Assembly: GCA_012038135.1 (NCBI GenBank)
Contig: JAAVJQ010000001.1
Location: 186,001 to 250,000 of the forward strand
Length of the DNA: 64,000 bases
Source: Salinimicrobium nanhaiense
Lineage (GTDB): Bacteria; Bacteroidota; Bacteroidia; Flavobacteriales; Flavobacteriaceae
Direction of reading: 5' to 3'
Shown here in pieces: positions 43,708 through 52,224 of this stretch. How positions within the stretch are numbered: the first letter of the stretch is position 1; every line of letters begins with the position of its first letter. The notes under the pieces were generated by a model. The model was given only the letters and a program-made list of their open reading frames with translations. It was not told the DNA's origin and searched no databases. Position numbers and translations under genes: made by a program.

Positions 43708-44136
43708 CTAGCCTATTACCAGGAGCAGGTCATTTTGCAGTACTGCATCTCCCTCTTTTACTTTTATTTCCTTGATCACTCCCGCCTGGTCTGCCAGCAC
43801 ATCATTTTCCATCTTCATGGCTTCCAGGATAAGCAGAGAATCTCCTTTTACGACAGTATCTCCTACTTTGACCTTAAGCTTAAAAATACTTCCGGGTAAA
43901 GGTGCCTCCACAGGAAAGCCACCCGTAGAGACCTTCATTGTGATATTGCCTTCTCCCGGTTGCCGCACTACGTTCTCCCGAACCAGTTTGGGTGTCTTGG
44001 CAGGCTTTTTCTTCTCCTGATGGATTTCCACCAGATATTCTGTACCATTCACCTGAATGGTTGCCTGTTCATCTTCAAACTCTTTAATATCGACCGAATA
44101 TTTATTGCCGTTTATACTGAATTCAAATTTCTTCAT
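43708..44136 (-). CDS. Biotin carboxyl carrier protein of the decarboxylase
   Basis: A 142-residue protein with a Pro/Lys linker and a C-terminal biotinyl domain: GDSLLILEAMKMENDVLA carries the biotin-accepting Lys in AMKM. The preceding segment VEAPLPGSIFKLKVKVGDTV is typical of MmdC/OadA carrier domains. It shuttles the carboxyl group from the carboxyltransferase to the membrane subunit. Between the OadB and OadG genes. Confidence 0.92.
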   Translation of the reverse strand: MKKFEFSINGNKYSVDIKEFEDEQATIQVNGTEYLVEIHQEKKKPAKTPKLVRENVVRQPGEGNITMKVSTGGFPVEAPLPGSIFKLKVKVGDTVVKGDSLLILEAMKMENDVLADQAGVIKEIKVKEGDAVLQNDLLLVIG

Positions 44137-44148
44137 GACTTTACTATT

Positions 44149-44517
44149 TTACCGCAGGTTATTATTGACTCCATAGATCTTGGAGCTCCAGGGAGAATAT
44201 GTGCGGGCAACTCTTTTTATGGTGATCACGCCGCTTTCTTCATCGTGCTGTTCCTTAAAATAGAGCGTCAGTGCCATCCCGATTGCTGCACTGATTTCCC
44301 CGGACAGATACTGCTCTTCCTGATTTCCATTGTCTTCAGGCTTTATCTTTTTGATCATCACCTTAACCTTTTTTCCCGTCACGAGGTTGAGGAACAGCGG
44401 CATGTTTTTAAACAGGAACATGAGCAGGAGAAGGGCCAGAAAAACAACGGTATATCCTACACCCGTGATGATCCATATCTGCGACCAGTCTATGCCCGTT
44501 GTAGTTGTTTCTTCCAT
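44149..44517 (-). CDS. OadG family gamma/delta subunit
   Basis: A 122-residue protein with one N-terminal transmembrane segment (GVGYTVVFLALLLLMFLF, about 19-37) and a charged cytoplasmic tail with Lys- and Glu-rich stretches. This is the OadG/MmdD pattern: a small subunit that assembles the carboxyltransferase with the membrane pump and binds a divalent metal in oxaloacetate decarboxylase. Lies 11 bp after the carboxyltransferase gene. Confidence 0.85.
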   Translation of the reverse strand: MEETTTTGIDWSQIWIITGVGYTVVFLALLLLMFLFKNMPLFLNLVTGKKVKVMIKKIKPEDNGNQEEQYLSGEISAAIGMALTLYFKEQHDEESGVITIKRVARTYSPWSSKIYGVNNNLR

Positions 44518-44527
44518 GTCAATAGGT

Positions 44528-46087
44528 TTAGAGAGGAATATTACTATGCTTCTTAGGCGGATTTGTCAGTTTTTTTGTCTGAAGTGTTTGCAGACCTCTA
44601 ATCACTCTAAACCGAGTGTTTCTTGGTTCGATTACATCATCAATATAACCGTAAGCGGCAGCCTCATATGGATTGGCGAATTTTTCCTTGTATTCTTTTT
44701 CTTTTTCAGCCTTGAAGTTTTCTCTTTCTTCAGGATCTTCTATTGCGCTCATCGCTCTTCCTTCAAGTACTTCAATCGCTCCCGAAGCTCCCATCACGGC
44801 AATTTCTGCGGAAGGCCAGGCATAATTAAGATCCCCCCGAAGCTGTTTACAGCTCATCACGTCATGGGCTCCTCCATATGATTTTCTAAGGGTGATCGTG
44901 ATCTTTGGAACTGTAGCCTCTCCATACGCAAACATTAACTTTGCACCGTGAATAATGATCCCGGCATATTCCTGTCCGCTTCCAGGCAAAAATCCCGGAA
45001 CATCCACCAGGGTAAGGACGGGAATATTGAAGGCATCGCAGAAACGCACAAATCGGGCAGCTTTTCGGGAGGCATCACTATCCAGTACTCCGGCCAAAAA
45101 GTTTGGCTGATTGGCTACGATCCCTATAGATTGGCCATCCATTCTTCCGAAGCCAACGATAATATTCTTGGCGTAATTTCTATGCACTTCCAAAAATTCC
45201 CCTTCATCGATGATACTGTAGATCACCTCCTGCATGTCATAAGGCTGATTGGGATTATCGGGAATTATGTTATTAAGAAAGTCGTCCCTCCTATCGATAG
45301 GATCATTATTATTGACCAGAGGTGCCTCTTCGAGGTTGTTCTGCGGAAGGTAGGACAGCAGCTTTCTTATGAGCAATAATCCGTTCTCCTCAGTGGAAAC
45401 TTTAAAGTGGGAAACTCCCGATTTGGAAGCATGAACATTTGCACCACCCAGGTTGTTGACCGAAATATCCTCTCCTGTGACAGTTTTTACCACTTTTGGT
45501 CCGGTAACGAACATATAGCTGTTCTCTTCGGTCATCATCACGAAATCGGTTAGGGCAGGCGAATAAACCGCTCCCCCTGCACAGGGTCCAAAAATGGCAG
45601 AAATCTGAGGTATTACTCCCGATGCTAAAATGTTGCGCTCAAAGATCTCAGCGTAACCTGCAAGAGAAGTAACCCCTTCCTGGATACGGGCACCACCGCT
45701 GTCGTTGATTCCAATGAGCGGGGCTCCGGCTTTCATGGCCATATCCATGATCTTACAGATTTTTTGGGCGAAGGTTTCAGAAAGAGAACCTCCAAAAACC
45801 GTGAAATCCTGGGAGAAAACATAAACCACCCGACCATCTATAGTCCCATGACCTGTAACCACTCCGTCCCCCAGCACCTTATTCTTTTCCATATGGAAAT
45901 TGGTACACCTGTGTGTGACAAACATGTCGAATTCCTGAAAGCTGCCTTCATCCAGAAGGATATCTATCCTTTCACGTGCCGTTAATTTTCCTTTTTCATG
46001 CTGGGCGTCAATACGTTTTTGACCGCCTCCCGAACGGGCTATTTCCCGTTTCTGAATTAATTCGTTAACCTTATCCTGACCTGACAT
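44528..46087 (-). CDS. Methylmalonyl-CoA decarboxylase/propionyl-CoA carboxyltransferase subunit
   Basis: A 519-residue crotonase-fold carboxyltransferase of the MmdA/PccB family. Seen: [40 protein letters not shown] in the acyl-CoA oxyanion region, [17 protein letters not shown], and [18 protein letters not shown] in the C-terminal half. Moves the carboxyl group between methylmalonyl-CoA and biotin. The context (epimerase, carrier, OadG, OadB) favours the sodium-pumping decarboxylase over a biotin-carboxylase-dependent enzyme, as no biotin carboxylase is here. Confidence 0.93.
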   Translation of the reverse strand: MSGQDKVNELIQKREIARSGGGQKRIDAQHEKGKLTARERIDILLDEGSFQEFDMFVTHRCTNFHMEKNKVLGDGVVTGHGTIDGRVVYVFSQDFTVFGGSLSETFAQKICKIMDMAMKAGAPLIGINDSGGARIQEGVTSLAGYAEIFERNILASGVIPQISAIFGPCAGGAVYSPALTDFVMMTEENSYMFVTGPKVVKTVTGEDISVNNLGGANVHASKSGVSHFKVSTEENGLLLIRKLLSYLPQNNLEEAPLVNNNDPIDRRDDFLNNIIPDNPNQPYDMQEVIYSIIDEGEFLEVHRNYAKNIIVGFGRMDGQSIGIVANQPNFLAGVLDSDASRKAARFVRFCDAFNIPVLTLVDVPGFLPGSGQEYAGIIIHGAKLMFAYGEATVPKITITLRKSYGGAHDVMSCKQLRGDLNYAWPSAEIAVMGASGAIEVLEGRAMSAIEDPEERENFKAEKEKEYKEKFANPYEAAAYGYIDDVIEPRNTRFRVIRGLQTLQTKKLTNPPKKHSNIPL

Positions 46088-46103
46088 CTATTCCGGGATT
46101 TAA

Positions 46104-46514
46104 TTATTGTTGCGGTTGTTCACAGAGTTCTGTCAACACACCAAAAGTTGATTTAGGGTGTAAAAAGGCGATATTCAGCCCTTCTGCTCCTTTTCGTGGG
46201 GTGGTATCAATAAGTTTTACGTCTTTTTCATCTAATTCCTCCAGGCATTCCTGAAGACCTTCTACGGCAAAAGCAATATGATGTAAGCCCTGACCTTTCT
46301 TTTCAATGAACTTCCTAATAGACCCATCGGGATCTGTTGACTCCAGCAGCTCGATTTTAGTTTGACCTACTTTAAAAAAGGCCGTTTTCACTATTTGGTC
46401 CTTTACCTCTTCTATAGAATAACACTTTAGTCCAAAGGCTTTTTCATAAAAAGGAATGGCTTGTTCAAGGCTTTCCACTGCAATACCTATATGTTCAATA
46501 TGCGTTGGTTCCAT
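46104..46514 (-). CDS. mce: Methylmalonyl-CoA epimerase
   Basis: Interconverts (R)- and (S)-methylmalonyl-CoA. The 136-residue vicinal-oxygen-chelate protein has HIEHIGIAVESLEQAIPFYE (metal His), KGQGLHHIAFAVE (second His) and the closing segment FGVLTELCEQ (metal Glu). First annotated gene of the decarboxylase operon; a terminator-like hairpin and a small open frame lie upstream on the same strand. Confidence 0.95.
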   Translation of the reverse strand: MEPTHIEHIGIAVESLEQAIPFYEKAFGLKCYSIEEVKDQIVKTAFFKVGQTKIELLESTDPDGSIRKFIEKKGQGLHHIAFAVEGLQECLEELDEKDVKLIDTTPRKGAEGLNIAFLHPKSTFGVLTELCEQPQQ

Positions 46515-46548
46515 GACTTGTGATTTTTAATTAATTTCAGTTTTGAGT

Positions 46549-46575
46549 AAAAAAAAATCGCCAATAAGGCGATTT
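46549..46575 (-). terminator. Terminator or attenuator between small ORF and mce
   Basis: AAATCGCC / GGCGATTT hairpin with a five-base loop (46555-46575), followed on the minus strand by nine T. It lies six bases past the stop of the small ORF and 34 bases before the mce ATG, so it either ends the small transcript or attenuates read-through into mce. Confidence 0.75.
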
Positions 46576-46581
46576 AAGTTA

Positions 46582-46743
46582 TTAGGTAATTAAAAAGTAT
46601 TCTTCAATTTCTTCTTCGGCATCAGTAAGATCATTGATGCACATCCTGAAAACCATCAACAAAAAATGCAGTAAATTTTTTATTTTTTGAAGGATAAAAA
46701 ACAACCGGAAACGAGTCAAAATTTGCCTCTCTAACAGTATCAT
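46582..46743 (-). CDS. Candidate 53-residue membrane-associated small protein
   Basis: An ATG-to-TAA frame in the gap between mce and the mutase operon. Residues 1-34 are basic and strongly hydrophobic (RFRLFFILQKIKNLLHFLLM); residues 35-53 are acidic (CINDLTDAEEEIEEYFLIT). A -7-like box TATCTTTA lies 22 bases upstream of the ATG, and a hairpin with nine T follows directly after the stop. The box and an operator-like sequence repeat the layout at the pyk unit. A smaller internal start at codon 30 or 34 is possible. Function unknown. Confidence 0.5.
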   Translation of the reverse strand: MILLERQILTRFRLFFILQKIKNLLHFLLMVFRMCINDLTDAEEEIEEYFLIT

Positions 46744-46765
46744 TTTTGTGGTAATTTTTCTATAT

Positions 46766-46773
46766 TAAAGATA
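46766..46773 (-). promoter_or_regulatory. -7-like box TATCTTTA of the small ORF / mce unit
   Basis: One base from TAnnTTTG. Identical to the boxes at 34874-34881 and 54766-54773, and 22 bases from the ATG at 46743. Confidence 0.45.
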
Positions 46774-46827
46774 GTGAAGAATTGCTTCAAACGACTCCGA
46801 AAATTGCTGATATTTTTTAGGTGAATT

Positions 46828-46843
46828 ACGCAATCGTTGTAGT
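46828..46843 (-). promoter_or_regulatory. Candidate LacI/PurR-type operator in the mce-mutA gap
   Basis: ACGCAATCGTTGTAGT, 14 of 16 positions agreeing with the E. coli PurR consensus pattern, and nearly identical with its flanks to the site at 34934. It begins 54 bases upstream of the -7-like box, as against 52 at the pyk unit. Could act on both divergent operons. Confidence 0.45.
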
Positions 46844-46933
46844 AATAACAAGGCCTACCAAAGGGTCCGAATTAAAACTGATGTGGGTAAATATCAGCAA
46901 AAATTCCTACTTAAAGAATGACAAAAATCATCC

Positions 46934-46941
46934 TAATTTTG
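46934..46941 (+). promoter_or_regulatory. -7 promoter box TAATTTTG, probable start of mutase leader
   Basis: Exact TAnnTTTG on the plus strand, 355 bases upstream of the mutA ATG and 33 bases before the first arm of a long helix. No better box lies nearer to mutA. Confidence 0.5.
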
Positions 46942-46973
46942 AACATTTTTAAAAGCCTTATAGGTAAATTTAC

Positions 46974-47081
46974 AGGAGAGTTTTTTGTATGTTTTTTTTC
47001 TGAAGAAATTCAGGAGTAAAAAGGAGTCCCTTCCTAAGTTTTCTCTGAATTTTTTCCGGAAATCAATACAAAGACTCTCCT
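46974..47081 (+). ncRNA. Structured leader candidate of the methylmalonyl-CoA mutase operon
   Basis: Bases 46974-46990 pair with 47066-47081 over 16 base pairs, interrupted by one bulged U, and including one G-U pair that would be an A-C mismatch in the opposite strand. The enclosed 75 bases include a CTGAA-GAAA-TTCAG hairpin with a GNRA tetraloop (47000-47013) and two weaker hairpins. A further hairpin (ACCTATTCC / GGAACAGGT) sits at 47234-47260, before mutA. I do not see the conserved boxes of a cobalamin riboswitch. Function is not known. Confidence 0.45.
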
Positions 47082-47296
47082 AAAGTCAGATTGTGAACTT
47101 TGTTTTACAACATTCAAAAAAGCTGAAGCCCGCTACCCCCCGTTGCAGACAAACATGCTCTTTGTTTCAGATTTCACAAGCACTCCGAAAAACATCTTCA
47201 AAATTCCCCCTTTTAAAGGATCATGTAAGCTATACCTATTCCAGCACAAAGGGAACAGGTCCTTAATTAACCATGCAGTAATGCAAATTTAGAATC

Positions 47297-48682
47297 ATGA
47301 AGGAACCATTATTTCAGGAATTTCCGCAGGTTTCAGCAAACCAATGGAAACAGCAGATCGAAGCCGACCTCAAAGGTGCCGATTATGATGAGAAATTAGT
47401 CTATAATTCCCTGGACGGGATCTCAGTCAAACCTTTTTATACTTCCGAAGATCTTACGGGAAGATTTCAACTCCCGCCACCAAAACCCTGGAATATCTGT
47501 GAAAAGATCACAGTTGAAGATGAAGGGCAGGGCAATAAAAAAGCACGGCAGGTATTGGAAAAAGGAGCAGAAAGCCTGTGGTTCGTTATTTTTTCTGAAA
47601 CTATTGACCCAAATACCCTTTTTGAAGGTCTTGAGCTATCACGCATTCCTATATACCTGGATCTGCAGTTTCTGTCTTTGGAATACGTCCAAAAACTCGA
47701 TGCATTATTGGCAGGGAAGAATGCCGAAGTGTATTTGCAGACAGATATCCTGGGACACTTATCCCGCACAGGTAATTGGTATTTTGACCGGGAAAAAGAT
47801 TTTCTATTTTTAAAGGCAATAGCTGCCACCTCTAACTTTAGATCTGTTTTTGCTATTGATCTTTCGCACATTCAGAATGCCGGAGCCAATATTCCGCAGC
47901 AACTGGGATTTGCAATGGGGATCCTAAAGGAGTACCTGAACATATTCTCTCAAAAAAAGGATTTATTGAAAGGTTTTTCTCCGCAATTCCTTATTGCTGT
48001 AGGTAGCAATTACTTCTTCGAAATAGCAAAGCTTCGCGCCCTTCGCGGACTTTATCAAATCATGGCTAAGGAAGATGATCTTCCTGAAAACTGCACAATT
48101 ATCGCACAACCCTCCAGGCGGGATAAGACTTTATACGATAACAATGTAAATCTCCTTCGTACTACAACACAAAGTATGAGTGCGGTTTTGGGAGGAGCAG
48201 ATGCAGTGTATAATACTCCGTATGATGCCTTTTTTAAGAGAAACAGTGAATTCGGAGAGAGAATTGCCCGCAACCAACTGCTCATCATGAAGCATGAGGC
48301 TTATTTCAAAAGAGTCGCCAATCCCGCAGATGGGGCCTACTATATTGAAAGTCTCACCTCTCAGTTCACAGAAGCTGCTTTGGAAATTTATCATGAAATT
48401 GAAAGAGAAGGTGGATTATTAGCGTTGTTACTGAACGAAAAGATTCAGGCGCAGATCGAGCGAAGTGCATCAAAGGAGCAGGAGCTTTTTAACAAGGGAG
48501 AATTGATCCTTGTGGGCACCAACAAATTTACCAATCCGCAGGATCTCATGCAAAAAGAACTGGAACGAGAGCCCTTTAAGCCTGAAGCTTCAGGAGAAAG
48601 CCTTATCCGCCCTATACTTCCGAAGAGATTGAGTGAAAAACAGGAGCAGGAAAGGCTGCGAAAAGAACAACTTGAAAGCTAA
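47297..48682 (+). CDS. mutA: Methylmalonyl-CoA mutase small subunit
   Basis: A 461-residue protein related to the mutase barrel but without the cobalamin-binding end. It begins [20 protein letters not shown], and [20 protein letters not shown] is the conserved N-terminal feature. It is shorter than the usual small subunit of about 600 residues, apparently lacking the degenerate C-terminal domain; many flavobacterial forms look like this. Pairs with the catalytic subunit encoded four bases downstream. Confidence 0.93.
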   Translation: MKEPLFQEFPQVSANQWKQQIEADLKGADYDEKLVYNSLDGISVKPFYTSEDLTGRFQLPPPKPWNICEKITVEDEGQGNKKARQVLEKGAESLWFVIFSETIDPNTLFEGLELSRIPIYLDLQFLSLEYVQKLDALLAGKNAEVYLQTDILGHLSRTGNWYFDREKDFLFLKAIAATSNFRSVFAIDLSHIQNAGANIPQQLGFAMGILKEYLNIFSQKKDLLKGFSPQFLIAVGSNYFFEIAKLRALRGLYQIMAKEDDLPENCTIIAQPSRRDKTLYDNNVNLLRTTTQSMSAVLGGADAVYNTPYDAFFKRNSEFGERIARNQLLIMKHEAYFKRVANPADGAYYIESLTSQFTEAALEIYHEIEREGGLLALLLNEKIQAQIERSASKEQELFNKGELILVGTNKFTNPQDLMQKELEREPFKPEASGESLIRPILPKRLSEKQEQERLRKEQLES

Positions 48683-48686
48683 GACC

Positions 48687-50822
48687 ATGGAAAATAAATT
48701 TCAGCAAAATATGTCACTTTTAGAGCCAGATACCACCGCGGGTGTTGCTGTGACTCCAGATGATGCAGATAAAAAATCAGTGGGGGAAGATCCCTGTATC
48801 TATACAGAAAAAGATCTAGAAGGTCTGGAGCATTTGAATTTTGCTGCAGGTATTCCTCCATACTTGAGAGGACCCTACAGCACCATGTATGTCATTAGGC
48901 CCTGGACCATTCGGCAATACGCCGGATTCTCAACTGCCGAAGAAAGCAATGCCTTCTACCGTCGTAATCTTGCTGCAGGCCAAAAGGGACTATCAGTAGC
49001 ATTCGACCTGCCCACTCACCGTGGTTATGACAGTGACCATGAAAGAGTGGTGGGGGATGTGGGAAAAGCAGGGGTAGCGATCGATTCTGTGGAGGATATG
49101 AAGATCCTTTTCGACCAGATCCCGCTGGACCAGATGTCGGTTTCCATGACCATGAACGGTGCGGTGCTTCCAATTCTCGCATTCTATATCGTAGCGGCCG
49201 AAGAGCAGGGCGTAAAACCTGAACTTCTTCAAGGCACCATTCAAAATGACATTTTAAAGGAGTTTATGGTGCGGAATACCTATATCTATCCCCCTACTCC
49301 TTCGATGAAGATCATTTCGGATATTTTTGAGTACACTTCTAAGAATATGCCGCGCTTTAACAGCATAAGTATCTCCGGATACCACATGCAGGAGGCCGGT
49401 GCTACAAGTGAGATCGAACTCGCCTATACCCTGGCCGATGGTTTAGAATATATACGTAAAGGCCTAGAAGCCGGGATGGACATAGATAGCTTTGCACCCA
49501 GGTTATCATTCTTTTGGGCCATTGGTTTAGATCATTTTAAAGAAATTGCAAAAATGAGGGCTGCCAGGATGCTTTGGGCAAAACTGGTAAAGCAATTCAA
49601 TCCTAAAAACGAGAAATCCCTTGCGCTTAGAACCCACAGCCAAACCAGCGGCTGGAGTTTAACAGAGCAGGATCCTTTCAACAACGTTGCCCGTACCTGT
49701 ATAGAGGCAGCAGCAGCGGCATTTGGCGGCACTCAAAGTTTGCATACCAACGCTTTGGATGAAGCCATTGCTCTGCCCACAGATTTCTCTGCGAGGATAG
49801 CCAGGAATACGCAGCTGCACCTGCAGCACGAAACGCAGATCACCCGAACCGTTGACCCTTGGGCCGGCAGTTATTACGTGGAAAGCCTTACCAAAGAGAT
49901 CGCTGAAAAAGCCTGGGCATTGATCCGGGAAGTTGAGGAGCTCGGCGGAATGACAAAAGCTATCGAAGCAGGAATTCCAAAGATGCGCATAGAGGAAGCT
50001 GCTGCAAAAAAGCAGGCGAGAATTGACAGCGCACAGGATATTATTGTAGGAGTGAATAAATACAGAAGAGAAACTGAAGATCCAATAGTCACTCTCGAAG
50101 TTGACAATCAAACGGTAAGAAAACAGCAGATCGAGCGTCTTGAAAAACTTAAAGCTGAAAGGAATTCCGAAAATGTAAAAACTGCCCTGCAAAAGCTTAC
50201 CGAAGCTGCACGTACTAATGATAAGAACCTGCTGGCGCTGGCGATAGAAGCCGCCCGCGAACGGGCAACATTAGGTGAAATAAGCGATGCTTTGGAAGAA
50301 GTTTTTGGAAGGTATAAAGCAAAAATTCAATCCTTTAGCGGCGTGTATTCAAAAGAGATAAAAGAAGATCCCAGCTTTAAAAAAGCACGGGAAATGGCAA
50401 ACCTTTTTGCTGAACAGGAAGGTCGCAGACCTCGGATTATGATCGCAAAAATGGGACAGGACGGCCATGACAGAGGTGCCAAAGTGGTCGCCACAGGCTA
50501 TGCCGATGTTGGTTTTGACGTGGATATTGGGCCTCTGTTCCAAACTCCCGCCGAAGCTGCCAAACAGGCCATGGAAAATGACGTGCATATCCTGGGAGTA
50601 TCCTCTCTTGCTGCCGGACACAAAACTCTTGTGCCACAGGTGATCGAGGAACTTAAGAAGCATGGGCGGGAAGATATTATGGTCATTGTTGGTGGGGTAA
50701 TCCCTTCACAGGATTATCAATTCCTTTTTGATGCCGGCGCAGTTGCAGTATTTGGACCAGGAACCAGGATAAGCGAAACAGCAATTCAGCTTCTGGAGAT
50801 CCTGATTGACGAAGAAAAATAA
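48687..50822 (+). CDS. scpA: Methylmalonyl-CoA mutase large, catalytic subunit
   Basis: Rearranges succinyl-CoA and (R)-methylmalonyl-CoA using adenosylcobalamin. I take ATG 48687 ([14 protein letters not shown]), just after the mutA stop, rather than the overlapping longer frame. About 711 residues: TIM barrel with [20 protein letters not shown] and [16 protein letters not shown], and a C-terminal cobalamin domain with the DxHxxG motif in [10 protein letters not shown] near residue 592 and [12 protein letters not shown]. All key motifs are intact. Confidence 0.97.
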   Translation: MENKFQQNMSLLEPDTTAGVAVTPDDADKKSVGEDPCIYTEKDLEGLEHLNFAAGIPPYLRGPYSTMYVIRPWTIRQYAGFSTAEESNAFYRRNLAAGQKGLSVAFDLPTHRGYDSDHERVVGDVGKAGVAIDSVEDMKILFDQIPLDQMSVSMTMNGAVLPILAFYIVAAEEQGVKPELLQGTIQNDILKEFMVRNTYIYPPTPSMKIISDIFEYTSKNMPRFNSISISGYHMQEAGATSEIELAYTLADGLEYIRKGLEAGMDIDSFAPRLSFFWAIGLDHFKEIAKMRAARMLWAKLVKQFNPKNEKSLALRTHSQTSGWSLTEQDPFNNVARTCIEAAAAAFGGTQSLHTNALDEAIALPTDFSARIARNTQLHLQHETQITRTVDPWAGSYYVESLTKEIAEKAWALIREVEELGGMTKAIEAGIPKMRIEEAAAKKQARIDSAQDIIVGVNKYRRETEDPIVTLEVDNQTVRKQQIERLEKLKAERNSENVKTALQKLTEAARTNDKNLLALAIEAARERATLGEISDALEEVFGRYKAKIQSFSGVYSKEIKEDPSFKKAREMANLFAEQEGRRPRIMIAKMGQDGHDRGAKVVATGYADVGFDVDIGPLFQTPAEAAKQAMENDVHILGVSSLAAGHKTLVPQVIEELKKHGREDIMVIVGGVIPSQDYQFLFDAGAVAVFGPGTRISETAIQLLEILIDEEK

Positions 50823-50847
50823 AGGTTTATTAATTCAATACTCAACC

Positions 50848-52125
50848 ATGAAAAATGCTTTAAAAATAGTAACTCTTCAAGAAGCTGTTTCTCACGTAAA
50901 ATCGGGCGACCGTGTTTTTCTGCACGGGGCGGCGATGACTCCCAATATTCTAATCAATGCGCTTACAGACCGTTACCGGGAACTAAAAGATGTCGAGTTG
51001 ATCCATATACATACCGAAGGTCCTGCTCCCTATACTGCTCCTCCCTATAACGAATCCTTCATGACCAACAGCTGTTTTGTTGCAGGAAATGTGAGACAGG
51101 CCGTGAATTCCAGGATAGGTGCCTATATTCCCATCTTCCTCAGCGAGATCCACCTGCTTTTCAGAAGGAATTTTCTTCCTATTGATGTGGCTTTAATTCA
51201 GGTATCTCCGCCTGATGAACACGGGTACTGTTCCCTGGGAGTTTCGGTTGACATCACGCTCCCCGCAGTGCAAACTGCCAAAAAAGTGATCGCACAGGTA
51301 AATCCTCAGGTGCCACGCACCCATGGGGACGGAATCATCCATGTAAGCCAGATCGACGCCGCGATAGCAGTAGATGTCCCTATTCACTCAACAAAGATCC
51401 CGGTGGCAACAGAGATTGAACAAAAGATCGGAGAATATGTCGCCGGACTCGTTGAAGACGGGGCTACCCTTCAAATGGGCATCGGCGGAATTCCAAATGT
51501 GGTGCTTTCCAAGCTGATGAACCACAAAAGGCTGGGTATTCATACCGAATTATTTTCTGACGGGGTTTTACCGCTCATCGAAAAAGGGATCATCACCGGG
51601 GAAGAAAAAAAGATCAAAACCGGCAAGATCGTTACCTGTTTCGCGGCAGGAACTCCGGCACTGTACAATTTTATAAATGATAACCCGATAGTGCATTTTA
51701 AAGAGGCAGCTTATACTAATGACTCGGCTATTATCCGGCAGAATCCAAAGGTTACAGCCATTAACTCGGCGATAGAGATCGATCTTACCGGTCAGGTCTG
51801 TGCAGATACCATTGGTAAATACCATTATTCGGGAGTAGGTGGGCAAATGGATTTCATTCGTGGTGCCTCTCTTTCTGAAGGCGGAAAAGCAATTTTTGCA
51901 ATGCCCTCGGTTACCGCTAAAGGAGTTTCGAAGATCGTACCTTTCCTTAAAGAGGGTGCGGGTGTTACAACTACCAGGGCACATGTGCGTTACGTAGCTA
52001 CGGAATACGGAGTGGTAAATATCTTCGGAAAAAACCTGAAACAACGAGCCAAAGCAATGATCTCCATTGCACATCCAGATCACCGGGAAGTGCTTGAAAA
52101 AGCTTACTTTGAAATGGCTTACTAA
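50848..52125 (+). CDS. Acetyl-CoA hydrolase/transferase family CoA transferase
   Basis: A two-domain CoA transferase of about 425 residues; ATG 50848 (MKNALKIVTLQEAVSHVK) is preferred over the overlapping longer frame. Seen: GDRVFLHGAAMTPN, IGGIPNVVLSKLMNHKRLGI, HTELFSDGV with the likely catalytic Glu, and VRYVATEYGVVNIFGKNL. The family includes Cat1-type succinyl-CoA:acetate and propionyl-CoA:succinate transferases. Following the mutase genes by 25 bp, it probably exchanges CoA between succinate and propionate or acetate. Confidence 0.9.
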   Translation: MKNALKIVTLQEAVSHVKSGDRVFLHGAAMTPNILINALTDRYRELKDVELIHIHTEGPAPYTAPPYNESFMTNSCFVAGNVRQAVNSRIGAYIPIFLSEIHLLFRRNFLPIDVALIQVSPPDEHGYCSLGVSVDITLPAVQTAKKVIAQVNPQVPRTHGDGIIHVSQIDAAIAVDVPIHSTKIPVATEIEQKIGEYVAGLVEDGATLQMGIGGIPNVVLSKLMNHKRLGIHTELFSDGVLPLIEKGIITGEEKKIKTGKIVTCFAAGTPALYNFINDNPIVHFKEAAYTNDSAIIRQNPKVTAINSAIEIDLTGQVCADTIGKYHYSGVGGQMDFIRGASLSEGGKAIFAMPSVTAKGVSKIVPFLKEGAGVTTTRAHVRYVATEYGVVNIFGKNLKQRAKAMISIAHPDHREVLEKAYFEMAY

Positions 52126-52172
52126 AAATTAATTCGTGTTAATCAGTTGAAGAAGCCGGAAGCTTCAAAATC

Positions 52173-52205
52173 AAAACCGCCCAGGGAAATTCCCGGGGCG
52201 GTTTT
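52173..52205. terminator. Strong bidirectional terminator between mutase operon and pckA
   Basis: AAAACCGCCC / GGGCGGTTTT 10-bp stem enclosing a second GGG / CCC stem, between convergent genes. Confidence 0.9.
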
Positions 52206-52224
52206 CTTTGTTGGTTAATTAGGG

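Noticed and set aside
47101-47296. Cobalamin riboswitch before methylmalonyl-CoA mutase
   Set aside because: I looked for the GGTGAAAATCC-like and B12-box AGYCAGGAGACCTGCC-like conserved stretches and found neither; CCCGCTACCCCCC at about 47129 is only a superficial resemblance.
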